In this document: in pieces, positions 7,470 through 15,395 of the stretch
How positions within the stretch are numbered: the first letter of the stretch is position 1
How the letters are laid out: the number at the start of each line of letters is the position of its first letter
NCBI GenBank assembly: GCA_027676805.1
Contig: JAQENU010000017.1
Location: 1-28,501 of the forward strand
Length of the DNA: 28,501 nucleotides
Source: Coprobacillaceae bacterium UN01-12pH3A
Lineage (GTDB): Bacteria; Bacillota_I; Bacilli_A; Erysipelotrichales; Coprobacillaceae
Direction: 5' to 3'
The notes under the pieces: model-generated
What the model was told of the DNA's origin: nothing
The model's database searches: none
The model's input: only the letters and a program-made list of their open reading frames with translations
Made by a program: the position numbers and the translations under genes

Positions 7470-7487
7470 ATGTTCAAATTTGAACAT
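7470..7487. promoter_or_regulatory. 18-bp perfect palindrome
   Basis: ATGTTCAAATTTGAACAT is fully self-complementary and touches the stop codon of the Xre-type pseudogene. A related half-site, GTTCAAAATTTT, lies at about 7446-7457. The pattern suits a dimeric repressor operator. It is GTTC-N6-GAAC, not the GAAC-N4-GTTC core of Firmicutes LexA boxes. Confidence 0.45.
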
Positions 7488-7890
7488 CAGTTATCATAAC
7501 AACTATCATTTAATAAGCCTTCAATAGATATATTATAGTTTTTGGCTAACTCAATTAGTCATTCAGGTTTTACTTTTCCCATACCACATTCTAAATTATT
7601 TATTAAATCATCTGATACATTCATTCTTATTAATAATTTTTTTGACTGATATTATGTTTTTCTCGATATGATTTAAGTAATTGAATAAATCTAATTTTAT
7701 TTATTAAAAAATATTTGTCACTGTTGATCACCTTTTCAATATCTCTACAGTCCTCAAATTCACTAAGGATTTCTTGATATTGTTGATTAAAAATTTCAGA
7801 AGGTAAAATAGGGTTCCTCTTACCTTTTTTTAAGCGCATATAATTATCCAGATTGATTCCTGCAGCTTTTGCCATCTCTTTAGATGATAC
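7487..7890 (-). pseudogene. Xre-type helix-turn-helix regulator, frameshifted
   Basis: Coding text reads SSKEMAKAAGINLDNYMRLK with KGKRNP, a plausible first helix-turn-helix, then a linker. A second, clearer Xre domain follows: LLKSYREKHNISQ then, after a one-base slip in a run of seven A residues near 7640, KLLIRMNVSDDLINNLE with CGMGKVKPE, an in-frame TGA, and LIELAKNYNISIEGLLN. Restoring one A and the stop codon gives a continuous domain ending at 7487. The amino end lacks a start codon and follows an in-frame TAG. It may be the carboxy-terminal part of the same ancestral gene as the neighbouring pseudogene at 7891-8200. Confidence 0.6.
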
Positions 7891-8200
7891 CTAAGTCGGT
7901 GTAAACGACTTTCTGAGGTCTTCAAAACACTATTATCATTAATAATCCGATTCTCCTCCTGACTAACTTGTAAAAACAACTCATCATAGCGCTCATCAAT
8001 AAAATCATGTAGTTTCCAATCCTAAAGCTGCTAAAATACTACACATTGTCATAATGGAAGGATCAGATGTACCATTCTCTATATTGAGTATAACATTATG
8101 ATGCTTATCAATTTTTTAGCTAATGTCGTAGCAGCTTCCCAAATCTCTTTCAGATAAATACCCGTTCCCTTTATTCCAGCATGCATATTCTTATACTCAT
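7891..8200 (-). pseudogene. Xre-family DNA-binding protein, multiply frameshifted
   Basis: An AGGGG site precedes ATG 8200. The helix-turn-helix is recognisable as KEIWEAATTLAKK followed, after a one-base slip in an A-run near 8115, by IDKHHNVILNIENGTSDPS and IMTMCSILAALGL. This lines up residue for residue with the Xre pattern LAKKLGVSRSTISRIENG. A further slip near 8022 leads to FIDERYDELFLQVSQEENR and more helical text. The gene lies about 150 bases from the rpsI-side repeat, where integrative elements often place their control genes. At least two indels make it non-functional. Confidence 0.6.
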
Positions 8201-8345
8201 GTTTTATACCCCTATCAATATTATATTAATACGATTCATAGAACTTGTCAGCAGCATCGCATAATTTTACGCCAACTTATTGGAGTATTTGTTACATATC
8301 TGTAATCAATTAATTTCCTCTCTCAAACTCCCACAAATTAAGAAG

Positions 8346-8429
8346 AACAAAAAAGCCCCATAAAAATGGGACTTTCCAAGATTTGCAGTTCTTTATATTT
8401 GTATATAACCTGATGATACTATCTCTTAG
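8346..8429. repeat. 84-bp direct repeat, rpsI-borne copy (putative att site)
   Basis: It is identical to 2604-2687. This copy is continuous with the intact rpsI gene and includes the final codons (AAG AGA TAG), 3' UTR and terminator. Identity stops abruptly at both edges. Recombination between the copies would release a 5742-bp circle and leave rpsI complete with its terminator. Confidence 0.9.
8348..8373 (-). terminator. rpsI terminator
   Basis: Downstream of rpsI the transcript folds AGUCCCAU-UUUU-AUGGGGCU (8373-8354, one G-U pair) followed by six U residues. It ends the rplM-rpsI operon and lies inside the 84-bp repeat. Confidence 0.85.
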
Positions 8430-8814
8430 AGAATTGAGGAGCACGTCTAGCTGCTTTAAGTCCGTATTTCTTACGTTCTTTAGCACGGGCATCACGAGTT
8501 AAGAATCCAGCTGCTTTTAATGCAGGTCTGTAATCAGAACCAGCTTCCAATAAAGCTCTTGCAACACCATGACGGATAGCACCAGCTTGACCAGTGTATC
8601 CCCCACCGTATACATTAACAATTACATCAAATTTATCTTTAGTAGCTGTTAATTCTAATGGTTGGTTAATTACCATTGTTAAGACGTCAGAATTATTTAA
8701 ATATTCTTTAGCGCCTCTTCCGTTGATTGTGAAGTTCCCTGTACCTGGTCTTAAAATAACACGAGCTACAGATGATTTTCTTCTTCCAGTTCCTCTATAT
8801 TGTACGATTGCCAT
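8419..8814 (-). CDS. rpsI: 30S ribosomal protein S9
   Basis: The 131-residue protein is a full-length S9, with the usual beginning [19 protein letters not shown], the [14 protein letters not shown] core, and the conserved tail RRAPQFSKR whose last residues reach the P-site tRNA. It lies 14 bases after rplM in the classical rplM-rpsI pair. The reading frame is intact, although the last 11 bases belong to an 84-bp repeat found again 5.7 kb away. Its 3' end therefore appears to have served as an integration site without changing the protein. Confidence 0.97.
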   Translation of the reverse strand: MAIVQYRGTGRRKSSVARVILRPGTGNFTINGRGAKEYLNNSDVLTMVINQPLELTATKDKFDVIVNVYGGGYTGQAGAIRHGVARALLEAGSDYRPALKAAGFLTRDARAKERKKYGLKAARRAPQFSKR

Positions 8815-8828
8815 AGTCTTCCTCCTTC

Positions 8829-9266
8829 TTATCCTTTAATTTTCAATTCTTCAGGTTTTTGAGCTGCATGTGGATGAGAATTACCTGTATAAACAAATAA
8901 TTTCATACCTTGTTGTCTACCTAATGTATTGTGTGGTAACATTCCTTTAACGGCTGCTTCTACAAATCCAGTAGGATTTTTAGTTTGGAAAGTTCTGGCA
9001 GTTTTAACTTTTAAACCACCTAACCATCCTGAGTGACTGTAATATTTTACTTTATCTAATTTCTTACCAGTCATTACTACTTTTTCAGCATTAATGATAA
9101 TTACATAATCACCTGTATCCACATGTGGTGTATAAGTTGGTTTGTGTTTTCCTCTTAATACTGTTGCTACTTCAGAAGCTAAACGTCCTAAAGTAAGTCC
9201 TTCAGCGTCAACTACGAACCATTTACGTTCAATTGTTGATTCCTTCGCCATTGTTGTTTGTCGCAT
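8829..9266 (-). CDS. rplM: 50S ribosomal protein L13
   Basis: The 145-residue L13 carries [19 protein letters not shown] at its start, [12 protein letters not shown] in the core and [12 protein letters not shown] toward the end. It is an early-assembly protein of the large subunit. I keep the ATG at 9266 (MRQTTMAK) because AGGAGG lies eight bases before it, while the inner ATG is too far from that site. A consensus promoter and a two-hairpin leader lie immediately upstream, suggesting autogenous control of the rplM-rpsI pair. Confidence 0.97.
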   Translation of the reverse strand: MRQTTMAKESTIERKWFVVDAEGLTLGRLASEVATVLRGKHKPTYTPHVDTGDYVIIINAEKVVMTGKKLDKVKYYSHSGWLGGLKVKTARTFQTKNPTGFVEAAVKGMLPHNTLGRQQGMKLFVYTGNSHPHAAQKPEELKIKG

Positions 9267-9280
9267 TGTAAATTCCTCCT

Positions 9281-9313
9281 GTAGTTTCCGGGGCTACTAG
9301 GCATAACAGTGCC
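9281..9313 (-). ncRNA. Candidate L13 leader (ribosomal protein autoregulatory element)
   Basis: Between the promoter and the rplM ribosome binding site the transcript can form two small hairpins: GGCA-CUGUUA-UGCC (9313-9300) and GUAG-CCCCGGAAA-CUAC (9297-9281). The known Firmicutes L13 leader is likewise a short two-hairpin element just upstream of rplM. The match is by layout and position, with no covariance model run. Confidence 0.6.
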
Positions 9314-9320
9314 AGTATTT

Positions 9321-9349
9321 ATTATACTTTTTCGTATTTTGAATGTCAA
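9321..9349 (-). promoter_or_regulatory. Consensus sigma-A promoter for rplM-rpsI
   Basis: TTGACA (9349-9344), a 17-base spacer and TATAAT (9326-9321) match the sigma-A consensus at all twelve positions. Initiation near 9314 would give a leader of about 50 bases. Confidence 0.9.
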
Positions 9350-9404
9350 TAGATTAAAATAAAATATTTCATCTATTTAAGCGTTAATTCCATAAAATAG
9401 AACA

Positions 9405-9674
9405 TTAATCCTTATTTATAAGATAGAGGGCTTCTTCATAATCTTTTGATGATACGTAAAGATAATAGGTTTTCATATAATCCGGATTTTGACCATAAGA
9501 ACCTCTTGAACGTCTCTCCATTTTAAACATTGCGGTAAAGAGAGAGGATTCAGCCCCATCATTTGCCACTACCTTTTGTTTATAGCGAATTCCGCCTTGA
9601 TCTAATTTTGCTTTTATTTTGTACAGCTCAGACATATCTGTTCCTACAAAAACTTCTTTCTTTGATAACCACAT
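9405..9674 (-). CDS. Small DUF2007-like protein
   Basis: The 89-residue protein has the pattern of the small DUF2007-type fold: strand EVFVGTD, helix SELYKIKAKLDQGGI, strand RYKQKVV, a variable polar middle, then YYLYVSSKDYEEALYLIN. It has no membrane segment or signal peptide. AGGAGG lies eight bases before the ATG. It sits alone between the acetyltransferase and the rplM promoter on the same strand. The family has no firmly known reaction, and the assignment rests on overall pattern. Confidence 0.5.
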   Translation of the reverse strand: MWLSKKEVFVGTDMSELYKIKAKLDQGGIRYKQKVVANDGAESSLFTAMFKMERRSRGSYGQNPDYMKTYYLYVSSKDYEEALYLINKD

Positions 9675-9761
9675 ATCGCTTCCCTCCTATCCATACTAAA
9701 AAAACATCTTTAACTAAATATCTTTCCTTAAATCAAGTTTACCATGTTTAGATTAAAAATG

Positions 9762-10337
9762 CTATTTGGTTAGATAGTCTTCTCTTGACAATGAATAATG
9801 CAGAATATCATGGCTTCTTCCCAGCCAAGAAATCCCGTTCATTGTTTTTCCGATAAACTGCATTCTGTTTTTTTCAAGAACGTGACAACTAGCCTTGTTT
9901 TCACTCATACAATCCGCCGTTACTTTTTTATAACCTACTGTTATAAACAGATGATTCAAAACAGTGGTTATTGCCTCACTCATATAGCCATTGTTCCAAT
10001 GAGGAGGAGCAAGGGCATAGCCAATCTCCGCAGAAGCATTGTCATCATTAACATCAAAGAGACGCACCAAACCGATCATGCTATTTTCTTCTTTTAAAGT
10101 GACTGCCCAGTTATATGTTTTTAAATGATAGGCTTTGACCATTTGTTCCATCATTGTTTCTGTCTGATGTATGTCGGCATGGAAGGGAATCAAAAAGTAG
10201 CGCCTGACCTCATCGCAATTAGTGATATACTTATAAAAAGCTAATGTGTCCTCCAAAGAAAAAGGACGCAGACAAAGTCGGTCAGATGTTAATTCAATCG
10301 TTCCGGTATGATTAAGCGTCATTTTCATTTTCCTCAT
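9762..10337 (-). CDS. GNAT-family N-acetyltransferase, RimJ/RimL type
   Basis: The 191-residue protein opens with the RimJ/RimL pattern ELTSDRLCLRPFSLEDTLAFY. It contains the GNAT core AEIGYALAPPHWNNGYMSEA, where the acetyl-CoA binding loop sits, then VTADCMSENKASCHVLEKNRM and MQFIGKTM, the usual final segment. Enzymes of this group acetylate amino termini of ribosomal proteins or small amines using acetyl-CoA, but the substrate here is not evident. Its start overlaps the end of truA by 26 bases, implying co-transcription and translational coupling with the ecf-truA operon. Confidence 0.85.
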   Translation of the reverse strand: MRKMKMTLNHTGTIELTSDRLCLRPFSLEDTLAFYKYITNCDEVRRYFLIPFHADIHQTETMMEQMVKAYHLKTYNWAVTLKEENSMIGLVRLFDVNDDNASAEIGYALAPPHWNNGYMSEAITTVLNHLFITVGYKKVTADCMSENKASCHVLEKNRMQFIGKTMNGISWLGRSHDILHYSLSREDYLTK

Positions 10338-11061
10338 AATCTACTCTGCATAAATAAAGCCCCTGCGGCTTTGCTTTAAACAAAATATGTTTTTCTCCAC
10401 AACTTTCTAATCGTTTCTTTGCTTCTTCAATAGTAAAGCGATGAGCGCCAATCTGAATTAATGCCCCTACTAAATGACGCACCATATAGCGTCTAAAGCC
10501 ATTTCCACTGACAATAAACTCCACAATCCCATCTTTCTCTAATACATCAAACCGATAAATTGTACGCACTGTCGTGCCATGCTGATCACTTACGCAGTAA
10601 GAAGCAAAATCATGTTCACCGATAAATAGCTTAGCGGCTTCATTCATCAATGCAGTATCTAACGGTCGATTATACTGATAGATATAATTTGTGTCAAAAA
10701 CAGAATATTCCTTTGTATTTAAATAATAACGATATTCTTTACCGATAGCACTGTAGCGAGAATGGAATCCCTCACTTACTTGCTGAGCATCAAGGATATA
10801 AATATCGTTGGGCAAGAAATGATTCATAGCCATTTTCCATCGTTCATTAGGCAATTCCTTTTCTGTATCAAAATGAAAAACCTGTTGTCTGGCATGGACT
10901 TTTGCGTCGGTTCTTCCCGAAGCATGGATAATAATGTTTTCCCGGGTAATATTATGAAGAGCTTTCTGAATTTCCCCTTGAATCGTTCTTTGCTTATCCT
11001 GAACCTGAAACCCGTAAAACTTAGAGCCATCGTAACTGACTAAACATTTAATTCTCGGCAT
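10312..11061 (-). CDS. truA: tRNA pseudouridine(38-40) synthase TruA
   Basis: The 249-residue enzyme converts uridine to pseudouridine at positions 38-40 of the tRNA anticodon arm. The motif SGRTDAKVHARQQ carries the catalytic Asp52, and the beginning LVSYDGSKFYGFQVQ and the NGFRRYMVRHLVGAL segment are typical. It starts one base after the ecfT stop, so it is the fourth gene of the ecf operon, as in many Firmicutes. The acetyltransferase gene overlaps its end. Confidence 0.95.
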   Translation of the reverse strand: MPRIKCLVSYDGSKFYGFQVQDKQRTIQGEIQKALHNITRENIIIHASGRTDAKVHARQQVFHFDTEKELPNERWKMAMNHFLPNDIYILDAQQVSEGFHSRYSAIGKEYRYYLNTKEYSVFDTNYIYQYNRPLDTALMNEAAKLFIGEHDFASYCVSDQHGTTVRTIYRFDVLEKDGIVEFIVSGNGFRRYMVRHLVGALIQIGAHRFTIEEAKKRLESCGEKHILFKAKPQGLYLCRVDYEENENDA

Positions 11062-11062
11062 C

Positions 11063-11860
11063 TTATATCACACTCATCACGATAATTCCCACACACAGCA
11101 CCACTGTTGTCAATAAACTTAATGTATCACTCATACGCCATTTTAGTACTTTATATTTTGTTCGTTTGCCATCGGGATTATAACCACGGCTTTCCATCGC
11201 ATTAGCTAAATCTTCTGCACGCTGAAAGGCAGAAATAAACAAAGGAACAATCAATGAAACGATTGCTTTCACTTTATCTTTTAAAGAGCCTTCTTTAAAA
11301 TCAACGCCACGGCTTGCCTGTGCTTTCATGATTCTTTCTGTTTCTTCTAATAAGGTTGGGATAAAACGCAGAGCAATGGAAATCATCATTGACACTTCGT
11401 GTGCCGGAAATCCAATTTTTCTTAATGGATTGAAAAGATGTTCTAAACCTAAGGTTAGATCTAAAGGTTTTGTTGTCGCTGTCAAAACAGTGGTTAAAGC
11501 AACAATCAGCACTAAACGAATTAAGATATAGGCTGTTTGGATTAAACCTCCTGAGTAGACCGCTAACGGGCCTATACTGAATAATACGGTTCCTTTTTGT
11601 ATCATAAATACATTTAAAATCATTAAAAAAGACATCATGAAGATCATTGGCTTCAATGATTTAAGGATATACGTAATTTTAATTTTTGATAAGACGACCA
11701 CCAGACATACAAATAATCCAATAATGCCATATCCGATAAAGCCAGCATCGAAGAATACACTAATCAGTAAGAATAATAAGCTGACGATCTTCATACGAGG
11801 ATCTAAGCGATGAATAAAGGAATCAAACGGCAAATATTTTCCTAATGTCATGCTTCCCAT
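11063..11860 (-). CDS. ecfT: Energy-coupling factor transporter transmembrane protein EcfT
   Basis: The 265-residue membrane protein links the two EcfA ATPases to exchangeable vitamin-binding S subunits. It has several hydrophobic helices in its first half and a final one near the end. The coupling helices bear the two signature motifs, seen here as QASRGVDF and MESRGYNPDGKRT. The gene starts immediately after the ecfA2 stop with a GGGGGGAAA-type ribosome binding site. No S-subunit gene is present in the window, as expected for a group II module shared by several S proteins. Confidence 0.93.
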   Translation of the reverse strand: MGSMTLGKYLPFDSFIHRLDPRMKIVSLLFLLISVFFDAGFIGYGIIGLFVCLVVVLSKIKITYILKSLKPMIFMMSFLMILNVFMIQKGTVLFSIGPLAVYSGGLIQTAYILIRLVLIVALTTVLTATTKPLDLTLGLEHLFNPLRKIGFPAHEVSMMISIALRFIPTLLEETERIMKAQASRGVDFKEGSLKDKVKAIVSLIVPLFISAFQRAEDLANAMESRGYNPDGKRTKYKVLKWRMSDTLSLLTTVVLCVGIIVMSVI

Positions 11861-12703
11861 TTATTTCCCCCCTATCGCTTTAATTAATGTATCTAAATCT
11901 TTAATCGATGGATCAATATCAAATCCATTTTTATTTAATTCATGAATAAAATGTGTCATAATCGGTAAATCAATACTTAATGTTTCAAGATACTCCGGAT
12001 CTTTGAAGATTTCATCGACTGTACCTGTTTTGATAATTTCTCCCTTGTTCATTACTACCGCATGATCACAATAATTCAAGACCTGATTCATATCATGTGT
12101 AACAATAATCACGGTCTTTCCCTGATCATTTAATGCCTTAAATAATTCCATCATCTCTTTAGCCCCTTGTGGGTCTAATCCTGCTGTTGGCTCATCTAAG
12201 ACAAGAATATCCGGTTCCATAACTAAAATACCGGCAATCGCAATACGACGCTTTTGTCCGCCCGAAAGATCAAAAGGAGATTTTTCTAAATAGCTTTCAT
12301 CCATTTTGACCATTGCTAAAGCTTCTTTCGCTTTTTGCTTAGCTGTTTCTTCATCTATACCAAAGTTCTTGGGTCCAAAGATAATATCCTTTTCGACACT
12401 ATCTTCAAATAGCTGATATTCCGGGAACTGGAAAACAAGCCCGGCCATCTGACGCAAGGGTCTTAATACCTTGGGCAAATGATTGGCATCCACCACAAAA
12501 TCATTGACTGTCACCACCCCTGACGTAGGTAAAATCAATCCATTGATATGCTGAATCAAGGTTGATTTCCCGCTTCCGGTATGTCCGATGATTGCAGTAA
12601 ACGAACCTTTTTCAATAGCCAAGTCAACATTCTTTAAGGCAATGTATTGGAAAGGAGTATTCTTTGAATATGTATGGCTTACTTGTTCGAATTTAATAGA
12701 CAT
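11861..12703 (-). CDS. ecfA2: Energy-coupling factor transporter ATPase EcfA2
   Basis: This 280-residue ABC ATPase has Walker A GHTGSGKST at 40-48, Q-loop region VFQFPEYQLFEDSVEKDI, signature LSGGQKRR, Walker B DILVLDEPTAGLDP and switch histidine in IVTHDMNQV. The DEPTAGLDP form and the second position in the operon fit EcfA2 rather than EcfA1. It pairs with EcfA1 to power vitamin uptake. Its start overlaps the ecfA1 end by 25 bases, indicating translational coupling and balanced expression. Confidence 0.93.
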   Translation of the reverse strand: MSIKFEQVSHTYSKNTPFQYIALKNVDLAIEKGSFTAIIGHTGSGKSTLIQHINGLILPTSGVVTVNDFVVDANHLPKVLRPLRQMAGLVFQFPEYQLFEDSVEKDIIFGPKNFGIDEETAKQKAKEALAMVKMDESYLEKSPFDLSGGQKRRIAIAGILVMEPDILVLDEPTAGLDPQGAKEMMELFKALNDQGKTVIIVTHDMNQVLNYCDHAVVMNKGEIIKTGTVDEIFKDPEYLETLSIDLPIMTHFIHELNKNGFDIDPSIKDLDTLIKAIGGK

Positions 12704-13509
12704 AACTTTTCAATCAACTCCTTTTCTTTAAGATTTAATCCTACATTTATTCCATTTTCAGCAAGCTTCTTCGATACTTTATAGGCAAATGGAACATCAA
12801 GCTCCAATGAGTACATCAGCGCTTCATCCGTTAAGATTTCCTCCGGTGTTCCATCTTTTACTACTTTTCCGTTATTTAAAACAACAACATGATCTGCATT
12901 GACAGCTTCTTCAATATCATGGCTGATTGAAATAACCGTCATGTTTGTTTCTTCATTCAGTTCTTTCACTAATGCATTAATTTCACGGCGTCCTTTTGGA
13001 TCCAGCATGCTTGTCGCTTCATCTAAGATAATAATATCCGGAGACATGGCAAGAATACCAGCAATGGCAACACGCTGCTTTTGCCCACCGGACAATTTTG
13101 TCGGTTCATGATCAAGAAAATCGATCATATCTACTTTTTGGGCATATTTATTAATAATTCCGTCCATTTCCGATTGAGGAACACAGCGGTTTTCCAAGCC
13201 AAAAGCAATATCATCACGCACGGTTGCACCGATAAACTGGTTATCCGGATTCTGAAAAACGATTCCTACTCTTTCTCTAACTTTATATACATTTTCATCA
13301 TTTAATTCAATGCCGTCGACTATGATCTTTCCACTTTTTGCTTCCAGCAATCCAATGATCAATTTGGCAATCGTACTCTTGCCGCTTCCATTATGACCTA
13401 AGATAACTGTATAGCTGCCATTTTCTACATCAAAAGAAACATCGTCGATCGTATTTAAATTCTCATCATATTCAAAACACAAGTTTTTAATCTCGATACT
13501 TTTGGTCAT
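12679..13509 (-). CDS. ecfA1: Energy-coupling factor transporter ATPase EcfA1
   Basis: This 276-residue ABC ATPase has Walker A GHNGSGKST at 38-46, a Q-loop in VFQNPDNQFIGATVRDDIAFG, signature LSGGQKQR, Walker B DIIILDEATSMLDP and switch histidine in ISHDIEEA. The DEATSMLDP form is characteristic of EcfA1. It is the first gene of the ecfA1-ecfA2-ecfT-truA operon and has its own TTGACA-17-TACAAT promoter, so it is uncoupled from the upstream rplQ terminator. Confidence 0.93.
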   Translation of the reverse strand: MTKSIEIKNLCFEYDENLNTIDDVSFDVENGSYTVILGHNGSGKSTIAKLIIGLLEAKSGKIIVDGIELNDENVYKVRERVGIVFQNPDNQFIGATVRDDIAFGLENRCVPQSEMDGIINKYAQKVDMIDFLDHEPTKLSGGQKQRVAIAGILAMSPDIIILDEATSMLDPKGRREINALVKELNEETNMTVISISHDIEEAVNADHVVVLNNGKVVKDGTPEEILTDEALMYSLELDVPFAYKVSKKLAENGINVGLNLKEKELIEKLCLLNSNK

Positions 13510-13550
13510 AGCTCCTCCTTATTTTTCTATTTGAAAAATACACTGTATTT

Positions 13551-13579
13551 ATTGTAGTGTTTAACAAGACATCTGTCAA
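13551..13579 (-). promoter_or_regulatory. Sigma-A promoter of the ecf-truA operon
   Basis: TTGACA (13579-13574), 17 bases, TACAAT (13556-13551): eleven of twelve consensus positions. It lies directly after the rplQ terminator and about 40 bases before the ecfA1 start. Confidence 0.85.
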
Positions 13580-13585
13580 GACATT

Positions 13586-13610
13586 AAAAAAAGGAGGCCA
13601 AACCTCCCTT
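13586..13610 (-). terminator. Terminator of the alpha operon after rplQ
   Basis: The transcript forms AAGGGAGG-UUUGG-CCUCCUUU (13610-13590, one G-U pair) followed by more U residues. It begins a few bases after the rplQ stop and separates the ribosomal cluster from the ecf operon. Confidence 0.85.
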
Positions 13611-13615
13611 GATTG

Positions 13616-13978
13616 TTATGCTAAAGTGATGATTGCCATTGGAGCATTGTCACCTTTACGATTGTGAGTTTTTAAGATACGAGTGTATCCTCCATTCACA
13701 TCTGCATATTTAGGTGCAATTTCATCAAATAATTTTTGAACTGCATTCATAGATGAATCTTCATCTTTGATGTTACGAAGAACAGCTGCCGCTTGTCTTC
13801 TTGCATGCAAATCTCCACGTTTTCCTAAAGTAATCAATTCATCAACTACAGAACGAACTTCTTTAGCTCTTGTTTCAGTCGTTTCGATCTGCCCATACAT
13901 AATTACTTCAGTAGCAAGATTACGTAACATAGATTTTCTTTGAGCAGATGTACGTCCTAATTTTCTATTTCTAGCCAT
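13616..13978 (-). CDS. rplQ: 50S ribosomal protein L17
   Basis: The 120-residue L17 begins [20 protein letters not shown], has the [21 protein letters not shown] helix and ends with the [20 protein letters not shown] segment. It is a large-subunit protein near the exit tunnel. It is the last gene of the alpha operon, 26 bases after rpoA, and is followed by a strong terminator. Confidence 0.97.
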   Translation of the reverse strand: MARNRKLGRTSAQRKSMLRNLATEVIMYGQIETTETRAKEVRSVVDELITLGKRGDLHARRQAAAVLRNIKDEDSSMNAVQKLFDEIAPKYADVNGGYTRILKTHNRKGDNAPMAIITLA

Positions 13979-14004
13979 TAATTAGCGCTCCTTCCTATCT
14001 AGAA

Positions 14005-14952
14005 TTATTCAACCGGTTTAAAACCTAATCCTAATTCATGTAATTTTTCTTTTACCTCTTTAAGAGATTTCTTACCTAAGTTTCTAACTTTGATCATATC
14101 ATCTTCACTCTTATCTGCTAATTCTTGTACAGTCTGAATACCTGCACGTTTTAAACAGTTATAAGAACGAACGGATAGATCTAATTCTTCAATTGTCATA
14201 TCTAATACTTTGTTAGTAGAATCAGTAGTAGCTTCTGACATGATTTCCATATTAACAGCCATATCATTTAATTCAACAAATAAATTTAAATGCTCAACTA
14301 AAATCTTTGCTGCTAATGCTAGTGCTTCATGAGGTTTGATAGAACCGTTTGTTGTTACTTCCATCATTAACTGATCATATTTAGCACTTTGTCCTACACG
14401 TGTTGGTTCAACAGAGTAAGATACTTTTTCAATTGGAGAGTAAATAGAGTCAGTTGGAATAATTCCAATTTGATTAATCGACTTTTTATTAATATCTGAA
14501 CTAATGTATCCACGATCTTTTTTCGCGTACATCTCCATGTAAAAATTAGCTCCTTCTGCTACGTGGCAGATAACTAAATCATTACTGATCATTCTTACAT
14601 TTGACGGACATTGGATATCTGCTGCAGTAATAGTTGCAGGTCCCTGTACGTCAATTACCATCGTGACTTGTTCATCTTCCTTATCGATATCAAAAACTAG
14701 TTGTTTTAAATTAAGGATGATAGTTGTCACATCTTCAACCACCCCATCAACTGCTGAGAATTCATGGATTGCTCCTTGAACTTTGATTGAGTTTACAGCT
14801 GACCCAGGAAGAGATGATAATAATACACGTCTTAATGAATTCCCTAAAGTCGTACCGAATCCTCTTTCTAGAGGTTCGATGACAAACTTTCCATAATTTG
14901 CTGACTCATCATATTCTTGGATATTAAAGTTTGCTTTTTCAAATTTCTGCAT
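14005..14952 (-). CDS. rpoA: DNA-directed RNA polymerase alpha subunit
   Basis: The 315-residue alpha subunit shows the amino-terminal assembly domain ([20 protein letters not shown] at about 30-49), a short linker near 225-240, and the carboxy-terminal domain with [20 protein letters not shown] and [20 protein letters not shown], the helix-hairpin-helix that binds UP elements and activators. Length is normal for Firmicutes. It lies between rpsK and rplQ as usual. Confidence 0.97.
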   Translation of the reverse strand: MQKFEKANFNIQEYDESANYGKFVIEPLERGFGTTLGNSLRRVLLSSLPGSAVNSIKVQGAIHEFSAVDGVVEDVTTIILNLKQLVFDIDKEDEQVTMVIDVQGPATITAADIQCPSNVRMISNDLVICHVAEGANFYMEMYAKKDRGYISSDINKKSINQIGIIPTDSIYSPIEKVSYSVEPTRVGQSAKYDQLMMEVTTNGSIKPHEALALAAKILVEHLNLFVELNDMAVNMEIMSEATTDSTNKVLDMTIEELDLSVRSYNCLKRAGIQTVQELADKSEDDMIKVRNLGKKSLKEVKEKLHELGLGFKPVE

Positions 14953-14982
14953 GCCTTTTCCCTCCTCTTTGGAATTTAGTTA

Positions 14983-15378
14983 TTATCCACGAGGACGTTT
15001 TGGTGGACGACATCCGTTATGTGGAATTGGTGTTACATCATTGATAGCTGATACTTCTAATCCAGCTGCTTGTAAAGCACGAACTGCTGCTTCACGTCCT
15101 GGTCCAGGACCTTTTACGTTTACTTCAACAGTTTTCATACCTTGATCCATTGAAGCTTTAGCTGCTGCTTCAGCTGCCATTTGCGCTGCGAATGGAGTAG
15201 ATTTTCTTGATCCCTTGAATCCTAATGCTCCAGCACTAGACCAAGTTAATACGTTACCATGTTCATCTGCAATGGTAATGATTGTGTTATTAAAAGTTGA
15301 ATGCACATGTGCTACACCTTTTGCAATATTTTTCTTAACACGTTTTTTAGTACGTGTACTTGTTTTAGTCTTTGCCAT
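14983..15378 (-). CDS. rpsK: 30S ribosomal protein S11
   Basis: The 131-residue S11 contains [18 protein letters not shown], the [18 protein letters not shown] loop and the conserved end [16 protein letters not shown]. It lies on the small-subunit platform near the E site. Its position between rpsM and rpoA is standard. Confidence 0.97.
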   Translation of the reverse strand: MAKTKTSTRTKKRVKKNIAKGVAHVHSTFNNTIITIADEHGNVLTWSSAGALGFKGSRKSTPFAAQMAAEAAAKASMDQGMKTVEVNVKGPGPGREAAVRALQAAGLEVSAINDVTPIPHNGCRPPKRPRG

Positions 15379-15395
15379 TTAGTACAACCTCCTCA

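Larger units (their letters stand above)
2604..8429. mobile_element. Putative genomic island integrated at the 3' end of rpsI (no integrase seen)
   Basis: The segment is bounded by exact 84-bp direct repeats, one of which is the authentic end of rpsI. It contains accessory genes and debris: a TPR-GGDEF gene, a GGDEF/EAL gene, Xre-type pseudogenes next to the rpsI-side repeat, a GntR-like remnant, and a possible insertion-sequence end near 5288. This contrasts sharply with the intact housekeeping cluster beside it. The rpsI 3' end is a known attachment site for integrative elements and resistance islands in Firmicutes such as Streptococcus and Macrococcus. I found no intact integrase, relaxase or phage gene, so this would be a degraded or trans-mobilized island. 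A simple segmental duplication of the rpsI end is the main alternative. Confidence 0.6.

Noticed and set aside
7470..7487. LexA (SOS) box
   Set aside because: The palindrome is GTTC-N6-GAAC, the reverse arrangement of the Firmicutes GAAC-N4-GTTC core.
8310..8495. Small minus-strand frame running out of rpsI into the terminator
   Set aside because: It is a shifted-frame reading of rpsI and its terminator hairpin, with no start signal.
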